Shown here: positions 14,030 to 20,866 of the stretch, in pieces
Numbering within the stretch: the stretch's first letter is position 1
Layout of the letters: each line of letters begins with the position of its first letter
Virus record (IMG/VR): IMGVR_UViG_3300030380_002403
Location: 3,016 to 27,997 of that record
Source of the DNA: a virus
Length of the DNA stretch: 24,982 bases
Direction: 5' to 3' (one strand)
Notes under the pieces: generated by a model
The model's input: the letters and a program-made list of their open reading frames with translations, nothing else
Told to the model about the DNA's origin: nothing
Database searches by the model: none
Translations under genes and position numbers: made by a program

Positions 14030-16618
14030 ATGCTAAAACGTATAGGTGCTGAAGAGAGTGGTGAATTTAAAGCGGTAGCTAGTGGCACGTTGTCCAGTGG
14101 TAAGCCAGTTGTTGTCAACTCTGATGGAACTGTGAGTGTTGTAAGTACGACTACATTGACTGAAGCTAAAGGTAGTAATGTTGAATTTGAATCAGGAGTA
14201 GCTAATAACCAAGGAGTAGCATACGACAGTAATAGTGACAGAGTAGTTATTACATATAAAGATGAAAACAACTCAAACTACGGTACGGCTATTGTAGGAA
14301 CTGTTAGTGGTGATTCAATTTCTTTTGGCACGGCTGTTGTATTTGAAAGTGCTCAAGTAAGTCATACTACTCCAGTATTTGATAGTTCAAACAACAAAAT
14401 TGTTGTAGCTTATCAAGACCAAGGAAATAGTGGAGCAGGAACTGCTATTGTAGGGACTGTAGACCCCTCAGATAATTCTATAAGTTTTGGGTCTGCTACT
14501 GCTTTTGAGAGTGGGAACACTAATAATAGTATAGGCATATCTTTTGACACCTCTGCTAATAAAGTTGTTATTGCTTTTAGAGATAATGGTGACAGCAATT
14601 ATGGTAAGGCTATAGTTGGAACTGTATCGGGAACAAGTATAAGTTTTGGTTCTGTTGCTACATTTAGTAGTGCAACCACTACCTACGTCTCCGTAGCATA
14701 TGATGTTGCAAATAATAAGCACGTAATAGGATATGTTATTGGTGCAGGAAATGCAAAAGTTGCAACTGTTTCGGGAACTGATATAAGTTTTGGTTCAGCA
14801 GTAGAGTTTGAAAGTGGAGCTACAATACTCACTAAAGTAGTCAACGATCCTAATATCAATAGGGTTCACATATTTTATGCTGATGGGGGTGATAACGACA
14901 AAGGTAAAGCTGTTATAGGTTCGGTTTCAGGAACAGGTATTTCTTTTACATCACCTTCTAACTTTTATACTGCTGCACAAGTAACAAATATAGGTGTTTC
15001 TTTTAATAGTAGTATAAATAAAATTACTATTGCCACTAGAGATAATGGTGGTGCTTTGAATATGTTCACGAGTTCTGCAACAACTTCAGCATTTACACAT
15101 GGATCAGCCTTTGCAATTGATGCTAGTATTACTACTGGTAATGTTAATCACGCCCATGCTGCAACAGCAAATAAAACTGTTTTGGCTTTTACAGATGCAG
15201 GTGATTCAAGCAAAGGTAAAGCTGTAGTATATACTGGTGCAGGAGATGTAAAAAACCTCACCTCAGAAAACTACATTGGTATGTCGAGGGGCGTGGCTTT
15301 TCAGACAGGCGAGGCAGGTTCTACTGGCACAGCAGTATCGTTTGAATCTGGGACAACTAATCTTTCTCATGTTGCTTTTGACAGTAGCAATAACAAAGTT
15401 GTAATTGCGTATGTTGATGGAGGTGACTCAGATAAAGGAAAAGCAATTGTAGGCACTGTGTCTGGAACTTCAATTAGTTTTGGTAGTATTGTAGTTTTTG
15501 AAGGGGGCGGGACTTCTAATGTGGATTGTGTTTTTGATAGCGATAGTAATAAAGTAGTTATTGTTTATAATGACGCAGGAGACTCAGGACGAGGTAAAGG
15601 TATTGTTGGAACGGTAAGTGGAACATCGATTAGCTTTGGTTCACCTACACAATTTAATAGTGGGGCAAACTATGCATATGATGTTGCAGCCGCTTTCGAC
15701 AGTAGTAACAATAAAGTGGTTGTTGCTTATAGAGATAGTGGAAATAGTAGTTATGGAACCGCTGCTGTGGGTACGGTCAGTGGAACAAGCATATCGTTTG
15801 GAACACCTGTTGTATATGAAAGTGCTAGTTCACAACAAAATGCAGTAGTCTTTGATAGCTCTAATAACAAAGTGGTAATTGCTTATAAAGACGCAGGTAA
15901 TAGTGACCACGGCACGGCAATTGTAGGTACGGTTAGTGGAACAAGCATATCTTACGGTAGTGCCGTTGTATTTAATGCAGGAGAAACATCACAAATAGTA
16001 GGTGCTTTTGACAGCAGTAACAATAAGGTAGTTTTGGCCTTTAGAGACAATGGCAATTCTGATCAAGGCACAGCAATTGTAGGTACGGTATCGGGCACTT
16101 CTATAAGTTTTGGAAGTGAGGTTATTTTTAATACAGGGAACACGCAGGGAACAAGTGCAGTTTTTGATACCAATGTAAACAAAGTTGTCATTTCCTATGA
16201 GGACAGAGGAGACTCAGATATAGGTAAATTTATTGTTGGGACTGTTTCTGGCACTTCAATAAGTTTTGATACTGAAACTGCTTTTAGTGGGTCTAATGCT
16301 GTATTTCAAACAGGAGCAGCATTTGACAGTAATGCTAATAAGGTAGTTATTGCTTACGCAAATGACACACATTCAGATGACAGGGGCGAGGCTATTGTAA
16401 CTAGCCTTAGCACCATAGCAACCACAAGAGGCGAGGTGGCAGATGGCGGCAACGCATCAGTAGATGTTATAGGCTCTGTGTCAGATAACCAAATCGGTCT
16501 TACCACAGCGCAGCAATACTTTGTACAGAATGACGGAACAATAAGTGAAACAGCGGATAGCCCAAGTGTATTGGCAGGAACTGCTATCTCAACAACAGAA
16601 TTATTAGTAAAAACATAA
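14030..16618 (+). CDS. Double-propeller adhesin 3 (two sets of seven repeats)
   Basis: This 862-aa protein starts 2 bases after adhesin 2. The N-terminal module has AVASGTLSSGKPVVVNSDGTVS. A first set of seven repeats spans about residues 48-409. At residue 410 comes LTSENYIGMSRG, which in the two shorter paralogues begins the C-terminal module. Here it is followed instead by a spacer and a second set of seven repeats (about 434-795), then by a C-terminal module with QIGLTTAQQYFVQNDGT and STTELLVKT. The second set is much more uniform: VGTVSGTSISFGS-type cores start at 15452, 15608, 15770, 15926, 16082 and 16238, mostly 156 bases apart. The arrangement looks like a fusion of two adhesin genes. 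Receptor binding is inferred. Confidence 0.75.
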   Translation: MLKRIGAEESGEFKAVASGTLSSGKPVVVNSDGTVSVVSTTTLTEAKGSNVEFESGVANNQGVAYDSNSDRVVITYKDENNSNYGTAIVGTVSGDSISFGTAVVFESAQVSHTTPVFDSSNNKIVVAYQDQGNSGAGTAIVGTVDPSDNSISFGSATAFESGNTNNSIGISFDTSANKVVIAFRDNGDSNYGKAIVGTVSGTSISFGSVATFSSATTTYVSVAYDVANNKHVIGYVIGAGNAKVATVSGTDISFGSAVEFESGATILTKVVNDPNINRVHIFYADGGDNDKGKAVIGSVSGTGISFTSPSNFYTAAQVTNIGVSFNSSINKITIATRDNGGALNMFTSSATTSAFTHGSAFAIDASITTGNVNHAHAATANKTVLAFTDAGDSSKGKAVVYTGAGDVKNLTSENYIGMSRGVAFQTGEAGSTGTAVSFESGTTNLSHVAFDSSNNKVVIAYVDGGDSDKGKAIVGTVSGTSISFGSIVVFEGGGTSNVDCVFDSDSNKVVIVYNDAGDSGRGKGIVGTVSGTSISFGSPTQFNSGANYAYDVAAAFDSSNNKVVVAYRDSGNSSYGTAAVGTVSGTSISFGTPVVYESASSQQNAVVFDSSNNKVVIAYKDAGNSDHGTAIVGTVSGTSISYGSAVVFNAGETSQIVGAFDSSNNKVVLAFRDNGNSDQGTAIVGTVSGTSISFGSEVIFNTGNTQGTSAVFDTNVNKVVISYEDRGDSDIGKFIVGTVSGTSISFDTETAFSGSNAVFQTGAAFDSNANKVVIAYANDTHSDDRGEAIVTSLSTIATTRGEVADGGNASVDVIGSVSDNQIGLTTAQQYFVQNDGTISETADSPSVLAGTAISTTELLVKT
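15330..16416 (+). repeat. Seven tandem 52-codon repeats (second propeller of adhesin 3)
   Basis: This is the most regular repeat block in the window. Spacings between repeat cores are 156, 162, 156, 156 and 156 bases. The protein consensus is strong (FDSSNNKVVIAY, then GTSISFG), while codons for identical residues differ between copies. Confidence 0.85.
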
Positions 16619-16630
16619 AGGAGAAATAAA

Positions 16631-16840
16631 ATGGGAAAAGATAAAAAAACCCCAGTTATTATTAACAATAAAGAATATTTTGCAGAAGACTTAACAGATC
16701 AACAGAAGAGTATGTTAAACCACATACAAGACTTAGATCGTAAATTAAAAAGTGCTAAGTTTAATGTTGATCAACTTAACGTAGGACGAGAGGCATTTAT
16801 AAGTATGCTATCTAATTCACTAGAGAATGTAAATGAGTGA
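16631..16840 (+). CDS. Small protein resembling the DUF6447 family
   Basis: This 69-aa protein has a strong ribosome binding site (AAAGGAGA) 6 bases before its ATG. It starts with a short beta-like segment (TPVIINNKEYFAEDLTDQQ) and continues as an amphipathic helix, with HIQDLDRKLKSAKFNVDQLNVGREAFISML. The order of NNKEY, DLTDQQ, a helix with xQDLDRxL, and a closing REAF segment resembles, from memory, the small phage family DUF6447, whose function is unknown. It overlaps the next gene by 8 bases, so the two are translated together. Neighbouring a membrane protein, it might belong to the lysis group, but nothing in the sequence shows this. Confidence 0.65.
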   Translation: MGKDKKTPVIINNKEYFAEDLTDQQKSMLNHIQDLDRKLKSAKFNVDQLNVGREAFISMLSNSLENVNE

Positions 16841-17087
16841 CATCAAACTTACCCCTGACGATCTAGAAGAAATGCTAGACAACGCAGCTAGGCGTGGTGC
16901 TAAAGAGGCACTGCGTTCTATTGGGTTACTTGATGATGATGCACAAAAAGATATACTAGAGATGCGTAACTTAATAGAGGCGTGGAGAGATACACGTAGG
17001 TCTATCTGGTCAACTGTAGTAAAAGTAACCACTGTCGCACTGCTGACGTTTATTGCAGGTGCAGTGTGGATGACAATGGGTAAGTAA
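16833..17087 (+). CDS. One-segment membrane protein, holin candidate (DUF6127-like)
   Basis: This 84-aa protein has a charged helical N-terminal part (LTPDDLEEMLDNAARRGAKEAL, then DILEMRNLIEAWRDTRRS) and a single hydrophobic segment near the C-terminus (about residues 61-80, VVKVTTVALLTFIAGAVWMTM). The RRGAKEALRSIGL and LIEAWRDTRR motifs recall phage proteins grouped as DUF6127. A single C-terminal membrane segment after a soluble helical part fits small holins or other phage membrane proteins. No endolysin gene is visible beside it, which weakens the holin call. An alternative is a virion membrane-contact protein used in DNA entry. Confidence 0.6.
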   Translation: MSDIKLTPDDLEEMLDNAARRGAKEALRSIGLLDDDAQKDILEMRNLIEAWRDTRRSIWSTVVKVTTVALLTFIAGAVWMTMGK

Positions 17088-17097
17088 GGAATAAGAT

Positions 17098-19071
17098 ATG
17101 TTAGAACAAAATATGAAGAATAATATAATTCAAGGCAGTGCCGTACCTGAGATACCCAAACCTTCAGGTACAAAGTTTGGTGGATTTAAACCAGAAGCAG
17201 AAAAACGTATTGCTCAAAGCCTTGGTTATATGGGTAATATGGCTAACTTTAATCAATTCTTAGAAGAAAACCCAGATAAAAAAGAACAGATGGATAAGTA
17301 TACTAGCACCGCTATAAAGATGGCAGAGGGTGGGGCTGTACAACAAGCTGATCCTCGTGTTCTTAGTCAACAGTTTATTCCACAACAACCTAGTTTTGCA
17401 GGACAGGATATAACACAGGTACAGGCATCATTAGCCAAGACACCTAAACTACCGCTAGGTGCAACTGTTGTTCCAGTTGGTACTCAATTAACAGCAGGTC
17501 AGCTTACGTCACCTTATTCTGGACAGGTAGCAGGTACGTATGCATTGCCAACAGCATTAGGTGCTACACAACAAGCAACACCAACTGCTCAAACACAAAC
17601 ATCTTTAATGTCTCCCTTTCAATCGTCTGGTGCTATTGGTACAGTAGCTGATCAAACACAAGCTCAACAACTTGGACAGGTATCACAGATAGCTGCAGCA
17701 CAGAATGTAGGAACATCTGTAGCTAACGTAGAGGCAGCACAAGGCACAGGAATATTAATGAACAACCCTGTACAAAGACAGATACAAGATGGCGAATTAG
17801 TATCAAGTGTGGCTAACGCAGAAACTGCAGCTAAATTTACAGAAGAAATAGAAGCCGCAACTGCAACACCATCTAAACAAGCTACAGTGCAAGGACAGTT
17901 AGAGGGCTTACTAGCTCAGTTTGAAGGTGATGCCACACCTACATGGGCTTCAGGAGCAATGAGAGCAGCCACTAATGCCATGATTTCTAGAGGTTTAGGT
18001 GCTTCATCTATAGCAGGTCAGGCTATTGTACAGGCAGCTATGGAGTCTGCACTACCTATTGCACAGATGGACTCTAGAGTAATTGCACAATTTGAGATAC
18101 AAAACCTATCTAATAGACAACAACGTTCTGTTCTTGCTGCACAACAGAGAGCACAATTTTTAGGTCAAGAGTTCAATCAAGAGTTTCAGGCACGTGTAGC
18201 TAACTCTGCACGTATTGGTGACATTGCAAATCAAAACTTTACTGCTGAACAACAGGTAGCATTAGAGAACTCACGTATTGCAAATACTATGAACCTTACT
18301 AATCTATCTAACTCACAGGCTAGAGTAATGGCAGAGGCTGCAGCTTTAGCTAATATGGATATGGCTAATTTAAGTAATAGACAACAAGCTGCTGTACAAA
18401 ATGCACAAAACTTTTTACAGGCTGATCTGACTAACCTAAATAACAAACAGTCTACAGAATTGTTTAAGGCTCAACAACGTATACAGTCTTTGTTTACAGA
18501 TCAGGCTGCACTCAATGCTGCAGAACAATTTAATGCTACATCACAAAATCAAACGGATCAGTTCTTTGCTAACATGCAAAATCAAACTGCACAGTTTAAT
18601 GCGGCACAAGCTAATGCACAGGCACAGTTTAATGCAGGTCAGGTAAATGTTGTTGAAAGATTTAATGCTGAAATAAATAATCAACGTGATCAGTTTAATG
18701 CACAGAACCGTTTAGTCATTGATCAGGGTAATGCTCAGTGGCGTAGACAGATAGCAACATCAGATACAGCAGCAGTTAATCGTGCTAATGAAATAAATGC
18801 ACAAAGCTTGTTAGGGTATTCACAAACTGCATATAATAATCTATGGCAGTTCTATAAAGACAACATGCATTGGGCATGGACATCTGCAGACAATGAACGT
18901 GATAGATACGCAAGAATTGGTATAGCTCAAATACAAGCAGACAGTACTATGCAAGCTGAACAGTTTAAGGCAGATGCAGAATTTTCTAGTGGCTTTGGTG
19001 GTTTAATTGGTAAAATATTAACTACAGATTTAACTAAAACAGCCATAGGTAGTGTGCTTGGTTTAGGATAA
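17098..19071 (+). CDS. Gln/Asn/Ala-rich virion protein with 11-residue repeats
   Basis: This 657-aa protein has AAGGAATAAG before its ATG. Residues 1-80 include RIAQSLGYMGNMANFNQFLEE and MAEGGAVQQ. Residues 85-210 are Gln/Thr/Pro-rich. Residues 260-335 form a helical segment with GQLEGLLAQFEGDATPTWAS and RGLGASSIAGQAIVQAAMES. Residues 336-553 repeat every 11 residues with QFNA or NLSNRQQ cores. The C-terminus has NNLWQFYKDNMHWAWTSAD and a Gly-rich end. I know similar proteins from pelagic phages, always unassigned. Long helical rods of this kind suit internal ejection proteins or a tail-interior component. There is no enzyme motif. Neighbouring genes suggest it is part of an internal protein group. 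Confidence 0.75.
   Translation: MLEQNMKNNIIQGSAVPEIPKPSGTKFGGFKPEAEKRIAQSLGYMGNMANFNQFLEENPDKKEQMDKYTSTAIKMAEGGAVQQADPRVLSQQFIPQQPSFAGQDITQVQASLAKTPKLPLGATVVPVGTQLTAGQLTSPYSGQVAGTYALPTALGATQQATPTAQTQTSLMSPFQSSGAIGTVADQTQAQQLGQVSQIAAAQNVGTSVANVEAAQGTGILMNNPVQRQIQDGELVSSVANAETAAKFTEEIEAATATPSKQATVQGQLEGLLAQFEGDATPTWASGAMRAATNAMISRGLGASSIAGQAIVQAAMESALPIAQMDSRVIAQFEIQNLSNRQQRSVLAAQQRAQFLGQEFNQEFQARVANSARIGDIANQNFTAEQQVALENSRIANTMNLTNLSNSQARVMAEAAALANMDMANLSNRQQAAVQNAQNFLQADLTNLNNKQSTELFKAQQRIQSLFTDQAALNAAEQFNATSQNQTDQFFANMQNQTAQFNAAQANAQAQFNAGQVNVVERFNAEINNQRDQFNAQNRLVIDQGNAQWRRQIATSDTAAVNRANEINAQSLLGYSQTAYNNLWQFYKDNMHWAWTSADNERDRYARIGIAQIQADSTMQAEQFKADAEFSSGFGGLIGKILTTDLTKTAIGSVLGLG
18103..18756 (+). 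repeat. 11-residue (33-base) repeat array with Asn at a fixed position
   Basis: Residues 336-553 of the 657-aa protein keep an 11-residue register. Asn occurs at 336, 369, 380, 391, 402, 424, 435, 446, 479, 501, 512, 523, 534 and 545, all the same position modulo 11. The last seven units (18526-18756) are contiguous, and five of them carry QFNA or RFNA. Confidence 0.85.
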
Positions 19072-19083
19072 TAAGGAAATAAA

Positions 19084-19272
19084 ATGAACGTAGCAAAATT
19101 AGCATATAAAAATTTACAAATGACTAAACCAAAACCTAAAACAAAAGGCGGTGGTTTGTTAGCTAGAAATGTTTCAGAGGAAACTGACACAAAAAATTTA
19201 GAGCCTAATAAAAGAGTGGCTATGTATGTTGCAGAATTACGCAAAGCAAGACAAGGATTAAAAGATGGCTGA
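19084..19272 (+). CDS. Small basic protein of unknown function
   Basis: This 62-aa protein has AAGGAAAT before its ATG. The N-terminal half is Lys-rich and ends in TKGGGLLARNV; the C-terminal half is a helix (NKRVAMYVAELRKARQGL). It overlaps the next gene by 8 bases. The GGLLAR motif resembles GGLASR and GGLMSR at the ends of two other virion proteins here. I do not recognise the gene. It may be a small internal virion protein or an assembly helper. Confidence 0.65.
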   Translation: MNVAKLAYKNLQMTKPKPKTKGGGLLARNVSEETDTKNLEPNKRVAMYVAELRKARQGLKDG

Positions 19273-19765
19273 TTTACCAGAGGCATTAATAGACGCACCA
19301 ATTGCAGGTCAGTCTCTTACTTCAGAGGTAGGTGGATGGCCTTGGGAGCAACCACCTCAGTACTCTACTGTAGAGGAAGCGTTAGAGTTTTATCTACCTA
19401 GATTAACTGAGCCTACATTACAGAATGATTTGATGGACGTTATAGAGATGGGGCTTCCTTTAACTACGATTGCTAATGCGCTACAACAAGGTGCGGTCAT
19501 GCAAGGTAAACACACTTTAGATGTAGGTATATTGGTTATGCCTGTAATTATGGAAATGCTTGCATACCTTGCAGAACAAAGAGACATAGAGTTTAACATG
19601 GGAACTAATGTAGAGGTAGATGATAATCCTTCTGGTGTTGCAGTTAAACTGGCTCTTAAAAAACTAAAGGCTAAAGAGGGTCAACCTGAAGAAAAGCCTG
19701 AAGCAGAAGAGGTGGAAGAAACAGAAGAACCTCTAGGTGGTTTAATGTCTAGGAGAATGGTATAA
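19265..19765 (+). CDS. Probable virion protein, conserved in marine phages, function unknown
   Basis: This 166-aa protein begins with IDAPIAGQSLTSEVGGWPWEQPP and TVEEALEFYLPRL, a signature I recall from pelagic-phage genomes. A helical domain follows (LQNDLMDVIEMGLPLTTIANALQQGAVMQGKHTLDVGI, residues 53-90). Then come PVIMEMLAYLAEQR, an acidic Glu-rich linker (about 140-158) and the end GGLMSRRMV. It is coupled at both sides: 8-base overlap upstream and TAATG downstream. No catalytic motif is seen. Context suggests a soluble internal or tail-associated partner of the 366-aa and 1277-aa proteins. Confidence 0.7.
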   Translation: MADLPEALIDAPIAGQSLTSEVGGWPWEQPPQYSTVEEALEFYLPRLTEPTLQNDLMDVIEMGLPLTTIANALQQGAVMQGKHTLDVGILVMPVIMEMLAYLAEQRDIEFNMGTNVEVDDNPSGVAVKLALKKLKAKEGQPEEKPEAEEVEETEEPLGGLMSRRMV

Positions 19766-20865
19766 TGGCTTTTAATTTTGGTGCATTTGTAGGTGGTTTA
19801 TCACGTCAGGTAGTTGAGGACATAGAAGCTGATGAGGCATATGAACAACAGCTAGGGTTTTTTAAAGAGAAGCAAGATATTCTTAGCAGTAAAGAAATAG
19901 AAAAGAACAGAAAGCTAAAAGAATTAGAGTTAGAGAGTAATATAAAGGCTTTAAAGTTTGCAGGTTTTGATGATCAACGTGCTGCATCTATAGCCATGTC
20001 TGGTGATTATGCAATTCAAAGATCATTAAATGTATCAGAATATATAGCTGAAAATTATGGTGATAAGTATGATGTTAACACTTTGTATAAAATAGCAGAT
20101 AACTCAACAGAAAACATGGATGCATTAGAAACTGAGGTAAAAAATACAGCAGATCAATCTAAAACAATAAGCACAGGTGTAATGGGTGGTATGGACAATG
20201 CATTGATGGGAGAAATTTATGCACAACCTACTAAAATAGATGGATCTTATGGAGCAGCTATATCTAGAATAAGCCAAGAACAAGCAGACCTTGATCCTAA
20301 CTCTAGTGAATGGGCAACTTTAGAAGAAAAAAGAAAACAGTATTTAAATGACTTAACAGATTTTAAACAAGCTGAGTTAAGAAAAGATGGAAAAATTACA
20401 CCAACCTTTGATGTTAATACAATAGAACCTGTAGTCAACTCTGTCCAACGTAGAAATATGGGTAAACTAAAAATAGCTGTAGATTTTCAAACAAAGCTTG
20501 TAAAAAGAATGTCTGGAGATGAGGGTAGATATGGCGTAGCTCTTTTAGCAACTGCGTATGAATTAGAAGGTAGTTATGGTGGTCTACAAGATGCGTTAAT
20601 GAAAGATAAAATTACCTATAAGATGCAAGAAGCTAGAGAAGAGTTAAAGCAGTATGCTTTAAATCAAACTAATATATACAAAAAAAATCCAAAGAATATA
20701 ACTGCTGTTAAGGTTGCGGCTGATAGAAAAACAGTAGGAGATAATATTGAAGAAGGTGTATACAAAGCAGGTGACGTAATACACTACACAGATGATAATG
20801 GTAATCTGCAAATAGTGGTATATACAGGTATACAAGGTACAGATAAAATTGTAGGTATAAATTAA
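19765..20865 (+). CDS. Probable internal virion protein, function unknown
   Basis: This 366-aa protein is coupled to the preceding gene (TAATG). The N-terminal 15 residues are Gly/Phe-rich (MAFNFGAFVGGL). A coiled coil follows at about 17-62 (EQQLGFFKEKQDI, RKLKELELESNIKAL), then a mostly helical body with DDQRAASIAMSGDYAIQRSL. A C-terminal compact beta part begins at VYKAGDVIHYTDDNG and ends IVVYTGIQGTDKIVGIN. No enzyme motif is visible. The position just before the giant 1277-aa protein is like that of mid-sized internal core proteins of short-tailed phages, which are ejected with DNA. That comparison is positional only. Confidence 0.65.
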   Translation: MAFNFGAFVGGLSRQVVEDIEADEAYEQQLGFFKEKQDILSSKEIEKNRKLKELELESNIKALKFAGFDDQRAASIAMSGDYAIQRSLNVSEYIAENYGDKYDVNTLYKIADNSTENMDALETEVKNTADQSKTISTGVMGGMDNALMGEIYAQPTKIDGSYGAAISRISQEQADLDPNSSEWATLEEKRKQYLNDLTDFKQAELRKDGKITPTFDVNTIEPVVNSVQRRNMGKLKIAVDFQTKLVKRMSGDEGRYGVALLATAYELEGSYGGLQDALMKDKITYKMQEAREELKQYALNQTNIYKKNPKNITAVKVAADRKTVGDNIEEGVYKAGDVIHYTDDNGNLQIVVYTGIQGTDKIVGIN

Positions 20866-20866
20866 T

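Noticed and set aside
11429-16273. Regular 156-base spacing as a CRISPR array or intergenic satellite
   Set aside because: The repeats are 52 codons long, always in frame within protein genes, and vary at synonymous sites.
10871-16618. Diversity-generating retroelement acting on the adhesins
   Set aside because: No reverse transcriptase, template repeat or adenine-biased variable copy is visible in the window.
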